Under the pieces are notes generated by a model. That model saw nothing but the letters and a program-made list of their open reading frames with translations, searched no databases and was not told the DNA's origin. A program made the translations under genes and the position numbers. Source: an uncultured Bacteroidales bacterium (GTDB lineage Bacteria > Bacteroidota > Bacteroidia > Bacteroidales > Muribaculaceae). From it: DNA of 44,746 nucleotides. Where the stretch lies: positions 1-44,746 of the forward strand of contig CACZAC010000020.1 in assembly GCA_902779125.1 (NCBI GenBank). The letters run 5' to 3'. This document shows, piece by piece, positions 6,849 to 16,418 of the stretch (the first letter of the stretch is position 1; each line of letters begins with the position of its first letter).

Positions 6849-9518
6849 TTAAAATTCCTGACCCAGTACGAAGTGGAAGTTGCTGCCACCCTTCTGGCCA
6901 TAGACGGTATCGAAACCATAGCCCCAGTCAATACCCATCATACCGATCATCGGCAGGAAGATGCGGGCACCCACACCGGCCGAACGCTTGATGTCAAACG
7001 GGTTGAAGTCCTTAATATTGGTCCAGGCATTACCACCCTCGATAAAGACAAGGGGATAGATGGTGGCACTCTGCGACAGCATCAGGGGGAAGTGCAGCTC
7101 CACTACAAAGCGGTCGTAAGCATAACCGTCGCTACGGGGAGTGAAGGCGCCATTCTCATAACCACGCAGGGCGATGGTCTCAGTCGCGTAGGTGTAAGAA
7201 CCCGACATACCGTCACCACCGACATAGAAGGTCTCGAACGGCGACTTGAGCCACTTGTTCCAACTGCCCAGCAGACCGAAGTCGGCACGGGTCATCAGTA
7301 CCAGCGTCCAGCGACCGTCGGGGTCGGTGAGCGGCGTGTAGGTACGGGCCTGGAACTTGAGTTTCCAGTACTCAATCCAGCGGTAGAGTTCCTTCTTGGA
7401 CTGCTCGGTATTGCTCTCGCTCAGCGCCTTCCAGTTCTTCTTACCAAACAGGCTGGCAGGCGGTGTGGCGTTGAAGCTCAGGGTAAAGCTGCTACCCCTG
7501 CGGGTATAGAGCGGGTTGTCGATACTGTTGCGAGACAGCGTCAGTCCGAGCACAAGCGAATTGGACACACCGTTCTGCATATAATAGAGGTACTCCCATT
7601 TCTTGAGGCTGTACCACTGGTAACTCAGGCTTGCCATGAAGGTGAAGTAGTCATCGGGCCACTTCAGACGCTTACCGAAGCCCACCGTCAAGCCCGCCAT
7701 CTGCAGGTACTTGTTGGGGTCGTAAGAGTTCTCATAGTAGTTATAGCCACTGTAACCGCCTAACATACTATTGGGGTACATACTGCTATAATACATCGAG
7801 TTGGCGTAGTTGTACATGTAATTCTGGTACTGCTGCTGGTAGTAAGACGAGTTGATACCCGTCTGGCGGCTGTAGAAGGCCGACACCGACAGCGAGTTGG
7901 GGCGCTTGCCGCCAAACCATGGGTCGAGGAACGACACACTGTAAGCCTGGTAGTACTTGGCATTGGTCTGGGCGCTGATGGTGAAGGTCTGGCCCTCGCC
8001 CTGAGGGATGATACCCTTATAGGACGACGGGTGCAGCAGATTCTGCATCGAGAAGTTGGTGAATTTCAACGATGCCTTGAGGATGACACCGGTCTGTCCC
8101 CAACCAGCACTCAGCTCGACTTGGTCGTTGGCCTTGCTCTCGAGGTTAAGGATGATATCCACAGTACCGTTGTCAGGATTGGGCTCGGGACGGACGTCCA
8201 TCTTCTCGGGGTCGAAATGGCCCGTCTGGGCGATTTCGCGCACCGAGCGCATGAGGTCCTCCTTGGAGAACAGGTCACCGGGGCGCACACGCAACTCGCG
8301 ACGTACCACTTTCTCATACAGGCGGTCGTTACCGTTGATGACCACCTTGTTGATGCGGGCCTGCTTGCCCTCATACATGCGCATCTCCAGCGAGATGCTG
8401 TCACCCTCGATTTTGCGCTCAACGGGGATGAGGTTATAGAAGAGGTAACCGTTGTTGAGATAGAGGTTGGCAACGGCGTCATCATCCTCCTGGGTACGCT
8501 TGTTGAGAAGTTTCTGGTTATAGACGTCACCCTTCTTGATACCCAGCACCTCACTCAACGTGGGAGACGGATAGACGGTATTGCCCACCCAGGTGATATC
8601 CGAGATATAGTAGCGTTTGCCCTCGCTGACCTTGAGGTAAACATCCACGCTCTTCTCATCAAAGGGCACAACGCTGTCGCTCAGGATAACGGCATCACGG
8701 TAACCCTTCTCGTTATACTTGTCGATAATGAGTTGCTTGTCGGCTTCATAATCGCTCATGACGAACTTCTTCTGAGAGAAGATTTTCCACAAGCTCTTCT
8801 TCTCATTGGTCTTCTTCATGGTGCGCTTGATCTTGTTGTCGCTCAGCACCTCGTTGCCGTCAATATAGATTTTGTGGACCTTGATTTTCTCGTGCTTGTC
8901 CACGTTGATGTTGACGATGACCTCGTTTTGTTTGCTCAAGTCGGGAATCTGGACAACTTCACATGTTGCCTGACCGAATCCCTTGGAAGCATAATACTTC
9001 TCAACGATGAGTTTGATGCGGTCGGCGATATTGGGCGACATCTGGCTACCAGCCTGTAAATTCAGTCGCTCGATGATGTCTTTCTTCTCACCGCCCTTCA
9101 TGCCGTTGTAGTTCACCTGAGACACGCGCGGCTGCTGGCGCAGATTAAACACCAGCCAAGCCTGGTCTTCATAGATTTTCTCGACCAGAATCTGGACCTT
9201 AGAGAACAGACCTTGACGCCAAAAACGCTTGGCAGCGGCCTTGATGTCTTCGCCAGGGATATCCACCCGCTGACCTACCGACAGACCCGAATAACCGATG
9301 ACCATATTCTCATCATAGTTATCGACGCCCTCGACGCGGATACCCGCAATCACATACTGGTTGGGAGCTGCCGTGAAAACGACTTTGGGATTATAGATGG
9401 TATCGTTGACCGTGCGTGTTTCCTGCGCTATGCCCATCGCCGGTGTGAACATGACCAGCGACAACACAGCCGTCAACAAGTGCTTGATATTCATAGATGA
9501 TGATTTCTTTCTCTTCAT
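6849..9518 (-). CDS. bamA: Outer-membrane protein assembly factor BamA
   Basis: 889 residues. After a basic N terminus and signal peptide come POTRA repeats (about 50-440; for example [49 protein letters not shown]) and a 16-strand Omp85 barrel ending in ...HFVLGQEF, a C-terminal aromatic signature. It inserts beta-barrel proteins into the outer membrane. The ATG overlaps the uppS stop (ATGA), suggesting translational coupling; an internal ATG at 9494 (MNIKHLL) would give a more ordinary signal peptide and is a real alternative. A barrel loop at about residues 555-605 is extremely rich in Tyr, Asn, Ser and Gln. Downstream are the ompH chaperones that deliver its clients. Confidence 0.95.
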   Translation of the reverse strand: MKRKKSSSMNIKHLLTAVLSLVMFTPAMGIAQETRTVNDTIYNPKVVFTAAPNQYVIAGIRVEGVDNYDENMVIGYSGLSVGQRVDIPGEDIKAAAKRFWRQGLFSKVQILVEKIYEDQAWLVFNLRQQPRVSQVNYNGMKGGEKKDIIERLNLQAGSQMSPNIADRIKLIVEKYYASKGFGQATCEVVQIPDLSKQNEVIVNINVDKHEKIKVHKIYIDGNEVLSDNKIKRTMKKTNEKKSLWKIFSQKKFVMSDYEADKQLIIDKYNEKGYRDAVILSDSVVPFDEKSVDVYLKVSEGKRYYISDITWVGNTVYPSPTLSEVLGIKKGDVYNQKLLNKRTQEDDDAVANLYLNNGYLFYNLIPVERKIEGDSISLEMRMYEGKQARINKVVINGNDRLYEKVVRRELRVRPGDLFSKEDLMRSVREIAQTGHFDPEKMDVRPEPNPDNGTVDIILNLESKANDQVELSAGWGQTGVILKASLKFTNFSMQNLLHPSSYKGIIPQGEGQTFTISAQTNAKYYQAYSVSFLDPWFGGKRPNSLSVSAFYSRQTGINSSYYQQQYQNYMYNYANSMYYSSMYPNSMLGGYSGYNYYENSYDPNKYLQMAGLTVGFGKRLKWPDDYFTFMASLSYQWYSLKKWEYLYYMQNGVSNSLVLGLTLSRNSIDNPLYTRRGSSFTLSFNATPPASLFGKKNWKALSESNTEQSKKELYRWIEYWKLKFQARTYTPLTDPDGRWTLVLMTRADFGLLGSWNKWLKSPFETFYVGGDGMSGSYTYATETIALRGYENGAFTPRSDGYAYDRFVVELHFPLMLSQSATIYPLVFIEGGNAWTNIKDFNPFDIKRSAGVGARIFLPMIGMMGIDWGYGFDTVYGQKGGSNFHFVLGQEF

Positions 9519-10276
9519 TGTTCGTCATTAACCTGTTCGCTCGTTTTACCGTAACGGCGCTCTCGGGCCTGGTAGTCGGCTATTGCCTCAACAAAGTCTT
9601 CCTTGGTAAAATCGGGCCAATATTTGGAAGTGAAATAAAGCTCACTATAAGCGATCTGCCACAGCAGATAGTTGCTCACGCGCAGGTCTCCACCAGTGCG
9701 GATGAGCAGGTCGGGGTCAGGCATCTCACGGGTCGCCATACGGGCCGACAATGCCATGTCGTCAATGTCCTCGGCCTTCATTTGGCCGCTGGCGACCTCA
9801 CGGGCCAACTGGCGGCATGCCTCGACAATCTCCCAACGCGACGAATAGCTCAAGGCCAGGCACAACACCAGACCAGTGCAGTGGCTGGTGTCCTCCATGC
9901 ATTTGGCCAAGCGGCTCGCAGCAAACTCGGGCATACGGCTCATGTCGCCGATAGCGGTCAAGCGCACGTTGTTCTTGATCAGGTCGGGGGTCTGTTGCTC
10001 GATGCTCACCACGATGAGGTTCATCAGGGCGTCAACCTCCTCCTGAGGACGGTTCCAGTTCTCGGTCGAAAAGGTGTAAAGCGTCAAGTACTCCACGCCC
10101 ACCTCGCTGGCGATTTCCGTCACCTGGCGAACAGTGGACACGCCGTTCTCATGTCCGAAACTGCGTTCATGGCCATGCTGCTTGGCCCAACGACCATTGC
10201 CGTCCATAATAATGGCGACATGACGCGGAATGCGCGTCGGGTCCAACTGTTGTATTTTATCGCTTAATGATGCCAT
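9515..10276 (-). CDS. uppS: Undecaprenyl diphosphate synthase
   Basis: 253 residues, typical length for the cis-prenyltransferase family. It condenses isopentenyl diphosphate units onto farnesyl diphosphate to make the C55 lipid carrier used for peptidoglycan and surface glycans. Catalytic Asp25 sits in MDGNGRWA (residues 24-31). Other signatures are [11 protein letters not shown] and [20 protein letters not shown]. It starts 14 nt after the DUF6089 gene and its stop overlaps the bamA ATG by four bases, so lipid-carrier supply and outer-membrane assembly are transcriptionally linked here. Confidence 0.96.
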   Translation of the reverse strand: MASLSDKIQQLDPTRIPRHVAIIMDGNGRWAKQHGHERSFGHENGVSTVRQVTEIASEVGVEYLTLYTFSTENWNRPQEEVDALMNLIVVSIEQQTPDLIKNNVRLTAIGDMSRMPEFAASRLAKCMEDTSHCTGLVLCLALSYSSRWEIVEACRQLAREVASGQMKAEDIDDMALSARMATREMPDPDLLIRTGGDLRVSNYLLWQIAYSELYFTSKYWPDFTKEDFVEAIADYQARERRYGKTSEQVNDEQ

Positions 10277-10290
10277 TGCGTCTCTTGTCT

Positions 10291-10959
10291 TTATTCAATG
10301 TAATTGCACTTGATACAGCGCTTGCCGAACTCGTAGGACACGGAGAAGGCTGCAAACGAGTACCAGTCGGTGTTCTTGCCGAAGGAGTGCTTGATGCCGA
10401 ACAAGTCACTCAGGCCGTCGATGCGGTCGCTGAACTCCTTGCGCATGGTGAATTCAAAGCCCAGGTTCAAGCGGTTTTTGAACTTGTATTTCACGCCGAT
10501 GCCCAAAGGGATGGTGAACGAGGCCTGGTTGTGTCCGTTACAGATGGCGAACACAAAACCCACACCTGCCACCATATAAGGCGAAATGGGCTTATATTTC
10601 TTGTAGGCGGGACCAAGGCCATAATTCAGGAAATTGAATTCGGCAGTCAGTCCCAAGTCAATCAAATTTGAGGTGAACTTGTAAGTAGCGCCATCGGGAT
10701 AAACAGTGTCATCGTTCTTGCTGTCGCCCTTGATGTTCGCATAGCTCAGGTTGGCCTTGAAAGCCCAACGGCTGTTGTGGATATAGCGGAACATGCCGCC
10801 ACCCGTGACACTCGGATGCTTGAACAGGTTGCCGCTATTACCCTCGCCCAGATAGCCGGTCATTCCGACCATAGGACCAGCCTCATACTTGTATTGCTGG
10901 CCCGTCACGGTCAACGCGACAGCCAACATGAACAATAATATGACCAGTGATTTCTTCAT
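10291..10959 (-). CDS. DUF6089 family outer-membrane beta-barrel protein
   Basis: 222 residues with a signal peptide ending near VTGQ, then alternating hydrophobic strand segments typical of small eight-to-ten-stranded barrels ([79 protein letters not shown]). Position upstream of uppS-bamA is characteristic of the Bacteroidetes DUF6089 family, whose function is unknown. Gap of 8 nt to the upstream gene and 14 nt to uppS shows a single operon. The protein ends [16 protein letters not shown], with two Cys after the last strand, slightly unusual for a barrel. Confidence 0.85.
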   Translation of the reverse strand: MKKSLVILLFMLAVALTVTGQQYKYEAGPMVGMTGYLGEGNSGNLFKHPSVTGGGMFRYIHNSRWAFKANLSYANIKGDSKNDDTVYPDGATYKFTSNLIDLGLTAEFNFLNYGLGPAYKKYKPISPYMVAGVGFVFAICNGHNQASFTIPLGIGVKYKFKNRLNLGFEFTMRKEFSDRIDGLSDLFGIKHSFGKNTDWYSFAAFSVSYEFGKRCIKCNYIE

Positions 10960-10967
10960 CGGGGAAC

Positions 10968-12467
10968 TTAATAAACGGGAGTATGTGTCAAGCGATTATA
11001 CACACCGCGCCACACCCAAGGCAGTAATTTGCCCTGTTCATCGTAGCCACCAAACAGGTAAATGTAGGGACAGTCCCAAGTGATGATAGACGATGCCACG
11101 CGTCGAGGTGCCGCGCCGATATTTGCCGTCATTGTCTCATTGCTCACAATGGCCTGGGCACCGTAAAAATCGGGCGTGCCATCGGGCTGGCTCAGAATCT
11201 CGCCACCCGACGTCCAGGTGATACCCTGGGTATTAGACACATAGATGGTGCTATTGAGACCACCGTCGGCAAATCGGCCACCCATCAAATACCAAGTCTG
11301 CTGCTTAGCGTAATGACGCACGCCAGGCAGAGACCTATAGGTGTAGTATGAAAACAGTGTAGCATCGGCAATAGCAGGCATTGTCTTGCTGTGGATGTTG
11401 TTGATTCTACCCCAAGTAGTGCCGTCATAGCCCCATACGTCACTCAACATATTGCCGTTACGGTCAATGCCACCGACAATCATCGCTTGTTGAGAGGATG
11501 TCCACTTATTGTCGGTTTCAATCATGTTGGAGGCATGAGCCACGGGGAAACCCTCTTCAACCTCGGTAACAACAAAGCCCTCGCTTCGGGGATACTGGTC
11601 ATGATAATACCCTTCCTCATCGTCGCCCATGATTCCTAACAGCTTGTCACCGAAAGCGCCCAACACACTGTGCCACATCACGCCACAGGACTCCCATTCC
11701 TCGCCATTGCTGGAGAAAAAGAGCGTGCCGTCAGCACTCAGGACGTAAAGAAGGTCTTGGACAGCAGTGAGCGACTGCACCTGAGGGATAAAGGGCAGGT
11801 TAATCGTCTTTTTGTCCCATGTGCCTTGATTGGGGCTGTCGGCTGCCAATACATTACATTCCACACCATTATAGGTCATGATGAAATAACTGCCGCCCAT
11901 CTGCACGGCTTTGTGACCCACGGTGTTATTCTGGTAGCCTGGCAGTTCACGGCGCCATGAATCGGGCCAGATGAGGGTATCAGGATTCTCCTTGTGCACC
12001 AGCACCTTGATGTTATATTCCTTGGTTTGGCTTTGGTCCGCCGAAGTGACCTTGAGTACGGTCTTGCCGGTGAAATCCAGCTTAGTATTCATCGCGGCGG
12101 TATATTCGATGGTGGTATCAGACCTCGTGGTAGCCCCTGTGATGGTAAGCATCGACGATGACACCGTGTTCAGGAATTTAATCGAACACTTGAGTCCTGT
12201 GATATTGGTTCCCTTAGGCAACGAGTCGGCGTTATAAATCACTCCATTGTCATAGTCAATCGTGAAATGAACTGAATCGAGATAAGCCAGAACTTCGGCA
12301 TCGGCCTGCAGGGAGAATCCTGTTACCAGAGTTGTTTGCCTGCTCGTGCTATAGGTGAATTCTTCTTCAGTATCCTTATTGTCTTTATTGCATGATATCA
12401 ACGCAGGAATTGACGACAACAGGACGGTCATCGTCAACACAAAATATAGCGGTTTTCTGTTTATCAT
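10968..12467 (-). CDS. DUF6242-like lipoprotein with Kelch/propeller-like repeats
   Basis: 499 residues from the ATG at 12467. The signal peptide ends in ALISCNKD, with the lipid-modified Cys near residue 26. An N-terminal Ig-like region (about 45-150, ending EYNIKVLVHKENPDTL) is followed by a repeat region with motifs such as NTVGHKAVQMGGSYFIMTYN, YVLSADGTLFFSSNGEEWE, AMIVGGIDRNGNMLSDVWGY and WYLMGGRFADGGLNST, pointing to a beta-propeller. I associate it with Bacteroidales DUF6242, function unknown. The start at 12467 is preferred because a -7 box at 12504-12511 would lie across an in-frame upstream ATG at 12506. First gene of the operon leading into DUF6089, uppS and bamA. Confidence 0.8.
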   Translation of the reverse strand: MINRKPLYFVLTMTVLLSSIPALISCNKDNKDTEEEFTYSTSRQTTLVTGFSLQADAEVLAYLDSVHFTIDYDNGVIYNADSLPKGTNITGLKCSIKFLNTVSSSMLTITGATTRSDTTIEYTAAMNTKLDFTGKTVLKVTSADQSQTKEYNIKVLVHKENPDTLIWPDSWRRELPGYQNNTVGHKAVQMGGSYFIMTYNGVECNVLAADSPNQGTWDKKTINLPFIPQVQSLTAVQDLLYVLSADGTLFFSSNGEEWESCGVMWHSVLGAFGDKLLGIMGDDEEGYYHDQYPRSEGFVVTEVEEGFPVAHASNMIETDNKWTSSQQAMIVGGIDRNGNMLSDVWGYDGTTWGRINNIHSKTMPAIADATLFSYYTYRSLPGVRHYAKQQTWYLMGGRFADGGLNSTIYVSNTQGITWTSGGEILSQPDGTPDFYGAQAIVSNETMTANIGAAPRRVASSIITWDCPYIYLFGGYDEQGKLLPWVWRGVYNRLTHTPVY

Positions 12468-12503
12468 TATCGTTTTTGGTTTCCTTTGCTTTTTTACAAA
12501 CGG

Positions 12504-12511
12504 CAAAATTA
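12504..12511 (-). promoter_or_regulatory. -7 box for the DUF6242-uppS-bamA operon
   Basis: Minus strand TAATTTTG fits TAnnTTTG and precedes the ATG at 12467 by 36 nt. No good -33 was found, so this is tentative. Confidence 0.45.
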
Positions 12512-12713
12512 CAAAAAAATTGGGTCTCTGAGCCGATTTTCTCTATAAATAATGAGAGAGACCGCCTTTTTGGGGGGTAAAGATACTACTTCAGGGGCAT
12601 TCGGGACCTACCCGTTAAAGATAATAAACGATAAAATGCGGTTTTTTACACCTTTTTAACGAACAAGGACAGAGAAAAAACCATTCTTTGGGGCATTATT
12701 GCTACAACGACTA

Positions 12714-13748
12714 CTATCGGCGGCTAATCCACTCGATGGTGTTGCCGTCAATCAGGTAGTGCTCGGTTGGTTCTACTCCAATTTCGGGGGCTTTCACGCC
12801 CTGCCCCACCCTGCGCGGACTGATTTCGACACGGGCTTCATCCCAGGCACCGGCGTCGATAAGCCCTTGCAGCACCTGTGTCCCGCCCTCGACCATGACA
12901 CTGGTCACTCCCCGACGATACAAATCTTCCAGCCATGCATCGGGCTTAGAGGTATCCAATTTGACATATTCCACAGCGCCGTCCACCTCGTTTTTCATGC
13001 TGTTATAGACGATGGTGGGCTGTCCATCATGAAGCAGATTCAGGTTTCCGCCAATTGACAACCGCTTCGACAACACCACGCGCAACGGCGAGCGTCCCGG
13101 CCACTGGCGGGTGGTCAGCGACGGGTTGTCGATGCGCGCCGTCGCGGCGCCCACGACGATGGCATCGCATAACGCCCGCTGACGGTGCATCAGCCGCATG
13201 GTGACGGGCGTGGACATGTGCAGGGGGTTCTCGCCCGCTTCTGGCGGCATCGCGATAAAGCCGTCGGCAGTCTGCGCCCACTTGAGCTGCACCCAGGGAC
13301 GGCCTGTCGTGTGGGCGGTGATGAAACGGCGGTTCAACTCACGGCATTCCGGCTCCAGTACACCGACCACGACCTCAACCCCAGCTTCGCGCAATTGTGC
13401 CACACCACGGCCAGCAACCTTGACAAACGGGTCCAAACATCCCACCACAACTCGGGGAATGCCACACTCGATAATCAGGCGGGCACATGGGGGCGTCTTG
13501 CCATAGTGTGAACACGGCTCCAAAGTAACATACAGTGTACTGTATTTCAACAGGTTGTCATCCTCTACAGTTGCAACGGCATTGACTTCGGCATGAGCCT
13601 CACCGCACTTGCGGTGCCAGCCCTCACCGATGATGGAGCCATCAGCACCGACAATCACCGCGCCCACCATGGGGTTAGGCGACGTGTGACCCGCACCAAG
13701 ACGAGCCAGTTGCAAAGCACGGCGCATATATTTCTCGTCAATTACCAT
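12714..13748 (-). CDS. ribD: Bifunctional riboflavin-specific deaminase/reductase
   Basis: 344 residues. The N-terminal deaminase domain carries the zinc site: His52 and Glu54 in AHAEVNAV, Cys79 and Cys88 in EPCSHYGKTPPC. The C-terminal reductase domain (about 150-344) includes GRPWVQLKWAQTADGFIA, VVGAATARIDNPSLT and MVEGGTQVLQGLI. The enzyme performs the second and third steps of riboflavin synthesis after GTP cyclohydrolase II. It lies 28 nt after prmC on the same strand. No other rib gene and no FMN riboswitch are seen nearby. Confidence 0.95.
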   Translation of the reverse strand: MVIDEKYMRRALQLARLGAGHTSPNPMVGAVIVGADGSIIGEGWHRKCGEAHAEVNAVATVEDDNLLKYSTLYVTLEPCSHYGKTPPCARLIIECGIPRVVVGCLDPFVKVAGRGVAQLREAGVEVVVGVLEPECRELNRRFITAHTTGRPWVQLKWAQTADGFIAMPPEAGENPLHMSTPVTMRLMHRQRALCDAIVVGAATARIDNPSLTTRQWPGRSPLRVVLSKRLSIGGNLNLLHDGQPTIVYNSMKNEVDGAVEYVKLDTSKPDAWLEDLYRRGVTSVMVEGGTQVLQGLIDAGAWDEARVEISPRRVGQGVKAPEIGVEPTEHYLIDGNTIEWISRR

Positions 13749-13776
13749 TCAAAAAAGGATACAATCTGCTGTTTGA

Positions 13777-14616
13777 TTATTTGACGGCAGCGGCAAAGCG
13801 CGTCTTGCCGTAACTGTCCTCGATGATGCGAACCTCGTCAAATCCGTGGTCTTCAAGCAGCCGCTTAATCTCGTTGCCGAAGCGCTGGTTGATTTCAAGA
13901 TACAGACGTCCGCCCCGCTCCAGCGATGCGGTGGCGTAAGCCGCAATCGCCTTGTAGAACAGCAACGGGTCATTGTCCGGGACAAACAGTGCCTGACCTG
14001 GTTCATAGTCCAGAACATTGCGCTCCATCGACTCGCGTTCGCTCCAGCACACATAGGGCGGATTGCTCACGATAATGTCATAATGGGCAGGAGGCTGCGG
14101 GGACAACATATCGCTCTCGAAAAAACGCACCTTGACCTTGAGCGCAGCGGCATTCTCCCGCGCCACAGCAAGGGCGTCGCGTGATACGTCAAGGGCATCG
14201 ACCTGTGCAAACTTCAATGCCCGAGCCAGCGAGATGGCGATGCAGCCGCTGCCAGTGCCCATGTCAAGCACCCGCAGGTCGCTGGCACTGTTCTCGTCTA
14301 CAATCATGTCTATAAGTTGCTCGGTCTCGGGACGCGGGATGAGCACGGCAGGGGTCACCTTGAAACGATGACCGTGAAACCGGGCACTGCCCACGATATA
14401 CTGCAACGGCTCGTGACGGCGCAGCCTTGCAATAATCTCGGTGACGCGCTCCTGAGCAAAATCGGGCAATTCGCTCTCTTGACGCAGGGCCACATCCACC
14501 TGATCATAATTAAAAATATCCTCACAGATGATGCGTATCATCGCCTGCACTTCCTGGGGCTCGGCAACACCGGCAAGCCCGCTCCTGAGTTGTTCTATAG
14601 CTTCCTTGAGTTTCAT
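13777..14616 (-). CDS. prmC: Peptide chain release factor N5-glutamine methyltransferase
   Basis: 279 residues, standard length for PrmC/HemK. It methylates the glutamine of the GGQ motif in release factors RF1 and RF2, increasing termination efficiency. Features: N-terminal helical domain (1-80); PRPETEQLI; SAM-binding DMGTGSGCIAISLA (118-131); catalytic NPPY at 185-188 in IIVSNPPYV; and a C-terminal YLEINQRFGNEI segment. A TAATTTTG box sits only four bases before the ATG, so the transcript may have almost no leader. Downstream ribD probably shares the transcript. Confidence 0.95.
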   Translation of the reverse strand: MKLKEAIEQLRSGLAGVAEPQEVQAMIRIICEDIFNYDQVDVALRQESELPDFAQERVTEIIARLRRHEPLQYIVGSARFHGHRFKVTPAVLIPRPETEQLIDMIVDENSASDLRVLDMGTGSGCIAISLARALKFAQVDALDVSRDALAVARENAAALKVKVRFFESDMLSPQPPAHYDIIVSNPPYVCWSERESMERNVLDYEPGQALFVPDNDPLLFYKAIAAYATASLERGGRLYLEINQRFGNEIKRLLEDHGFDEVRIIEDSYGKTRFAAAVK

Positions 14617-14620
14617 GCTA

Positions 14621-14628
14621 CAAAATTA
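14621..14628 (-). promoter_or_regulatory. -7 box abutting prmC
   Basis: Minus strand TAATTTTG followed by TAGC and the prmC ATG. If used, transcription would begin at or within a base or two of the start codon, giving a leaderless mRNA. Confidence 0.4.
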
Positions 14629-14825
14629 CTAAAAAAACACCACCTGCAAGCTATCAATCCAATAAAAGAAAACGTGCTGAAGCCAGCCACAACACAATAG
14701 AGCATATTACAAATACCACATAAATCACCAAAGAATCCGCAATATTAGAAACAGTAAAAAATGCGATATGAGAAGATTTTTTCAAAATTTTATTATAATT
14801 TGTCACTTATTTAAGAAATTAATAT
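14629..14825. other. AT-rich divergent intergenic spacer
   Basis: Between prmC and the Lrp-family gene (325 nt in all) the sequence is AT-rich with no open frame of note and no strong hairpin. A TTTG at 14799-14802 could be a -33 for the Lrp gene, although its 23-nt spacing to the -7 box is long. Confidence 0.5.
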
Positions 14826-14833
14826 TATATTTG
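14826..14833 (+). promoter_or_regulatory. -7 box for the Lrp-family regulator
   Basis: TATATTTG, perfect TAnnTTTG. The leader would be about 100 nt and holds GTTTAC (14851-14856) mirrored by GTAAAC (14880-14885), a spaced inverted repeat that could be an operator or an RNA stem. Confidence 0.6.
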
Positions 14834-14941
14834 TGGCGTCAATAATGGCCGTTTACCGTCAAATCGTAGTTTGTATTGTGTAAACGAGTGATTTAAGAAG
14901 AATAATTATTAACGATATAATCATTAAAAACTATAAATATT

Positions 14942-15424
14942 ATGGCTTCAAAACTTGATTCACTGGACTATAAAATCTTAAAAATGTTGTCCCTCAATGC
15001 CCGCAAGCCTTATTTGGAGATTGCACGCGCGTGCAATGTTTCGGGCGCAGCTATTCATCAGCGCATCCAGAAGTTGTACAACATGGGCGTCATCAAGGGG
15101 TCCATTTCGCTGATTGATCCCTCATCGGTCGGTTATCAAACGTGTGCCTACATCGGCTTCTTCTTGAACGACCCCTCCAAGTTTGACGAGGTGGTGGCAA
15201 GGCTCAAGACCGTTCCCGAAGTTGTGGAATGCTACTTCACCACAGGCAAATATGACCTGTTTATCAAGCTGTATGCACAGAACAACGACCACCTGCTGCA
15301 AGTGATCCACGACCGCTTCATGAAGATGGGTCTGGGACGCAGCGAGACGCTCATTACTTTCAAGGAAGTGTTTAAGCGCCAAATCCCCATAGCACCTGAC
15401 GGTGAAGAGGCAACAGTTGAGTAA
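14942..15424 (+). CDS. Lrp/AsnC-family transcriptional regulator
   Basis: 160 residues. An N-terminal winged helix-turn-helix (about 5-60) opens LDSLDYKILKMLSLNARKPY and continues IARACNVSGAAIHQRIQKL, then the RAM ligand-binding/oligomerisation domain (about 70-150; CAYIGFFLNDPSKFDEVVA, VVECYFTTGKYDLFIKLYA). Such proteins are feast/famine regulators that bind amino acids and usually control their own gene. A long leader with a spaced inverted repeat fits autoregulation, by inference. The downstream phosphatase gene begins 73 nt later on the same strand. The specific effector cannot be read from the sequence. Confidence 0.93.
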   Translation: MASKLDSLDYKILKMLSLNARKPYLEIARACNVSGAAIHQRIQKLYNMGVIKGSISLIDPSSVGYQTCAYIGFFLNDPSKFDEVVARLKTVPEVVECYFTTGKYDLFIKLYAQNNDHLLQVIHDRFMKMGLGRSETLITFKEVFKRQIPIAPDGEEATVE

Positions 15425-15497
15425 CGTAAAGTAAGGGGGCGAGACAATCGCTCCCTTTTTAATAAGTTTCAATTTAGGTAAAAAAGATTTCAGGTAT

Positions 15498-16292
15498 ATG
15501 GAAAACATGACAACAACATTCAGCCAGCAAGAGACACAATGGCTGGCGAGCGCAAGACAGATGGGCCGAGAGGCGGGCGAAGTGCTGAAAAAACACTTCC
15601 GCTGCCGCAATCTGGACATCGAGGACAAGGGCAACGCATTTGACATCGTCACTGAGGCCGACAAGGGCAGCGAGCGCATCATCCTGGACTTTATCCACAG
15701 CCATTTTCCCGGTCATGCCATTCTAAGCGAGGAGAGCGGGGATGACCATCGGCAAGCCCGCTTCCAGTGGGTCATCGACCCGCTGGACGGCACAGTGAAT
15801 TACAGCGCGGGCATTGCCACCCACTGTATATCCATCGGATTGAAAGTGGATGGAGAGACACGATTCGGTTATGTGTATGCTCCAAAACTCGACGAGGAGT
15901 TCTTTGCCATCAAGGGCAAGGGCGCCTATGGCCCTTATGGGCGCTTGCAGACCAAGACAACTACTGAGTTGCAGCGCGCCGTTATCTCCACAGGTTTCCC
16001 CTACGATAAGGCGACCAACTCCGACAACAACTTTGATACCTTGGGCCGTGTGATGCCTCGGGTGAGGGGAGTCAGGCGCCTGGGCTCAGCAGCCATGGAT
16101 ATGTGCTATGTCGCAGCGGGCTGGCTCGACGGTTACTGGGAGTTGAACCTCAAGGAGTGGGATGCCTGTGCCGGCGAACTCATCGCCCAGGAGGCTGGTG
16201 CCTTCGTCAAGCGTTACCGTGAGGACCACGGCATCTGCATCCTCGCGGCCTGTCCCGGCATCGCACAGCAACTGCTGGAGATGGTCGAGTAA
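15498..16292 (+). CDS. Inositol monophosphatase (SuhB)-family phosphatase
   Basis: 264 residues, typical for the Mg-dependent, lithium-sensitive phosphatase superfamily. Metal-binding motifs are complete: DIVTEADKGSE (first Asp), ILSEESGDD (Glu-Glu), WVIDPLDGTVNYSAG (DPxDGT) and a C-terminal WDACAGELIAQEAG (WDxxAG). The substrate may be inositol-1-phosphate or a related sugar phosphate; bacterial SuhB also affects rRNA transcription. No neighbour defines the pathway. It follows the Lrp-family gene by 73 nt and could be co-transcribed. Cytoplasmic, no signal peptide. Confidence 0.92.
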   Translation: MENMTTTFSQQETQWLASARQMGREAGEVLKKHFRCRNLDIEDKGNAFDIVTEADKGSERIILDFIHSHFPGHAILSEESGDDHRQARFQWVIDPLDGTVNYSAGIATHCISIGLKVDGETRFGYVYAPKLDEEFFAIKGKGAYGPYGRLQTKTTTELQRAVISTGFPYDKATNSDNNFDTLGRVMPRVRGVRRLGSAAMDMCYVAAGWLDGYWELNLKEWDACAGELIAQEAGAFVKRYREDHGICILAACPGIAQQLLEMVE

Positions 16293-16349
16293 ACGGCACT
16301 CCTCCATAGCAAATACACGGGCTTTAACGATGTTTAACAAATCCACTCG

Positions 16350-16379
16350 TTGTTGAACATTGGGCGCTGCATATCTTTG
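16350..16379 (+). promoter_or_regulatory. Promoter of the FKBP isomerase gene
   Basis: TTG at 16350-16352, a 19-nt spacer, then TATCTTTG at 16372-16379. The leader to the ATG at 16419 is about 33 nt. Confidence 0.75.
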
Positions 16380-16418
16380 TAGCATCAATCATCCAAATTT
16401 AAAAATATCCATAATACT

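Noticed and set aside
8031-9059. 342-codon open frame antisense to bamA
   Set aside because: It mirrors the POTRA region of bamA, lacks a start signal and shows repetitive hydrophobic/His composition typical of shadow frames.
13749-13776. FMN riboswitch for ribD
   Set aside because: Only 28 bases separate prmC and ribD, far too short, and no FMN-element sequence was seen upstream of prmC either.
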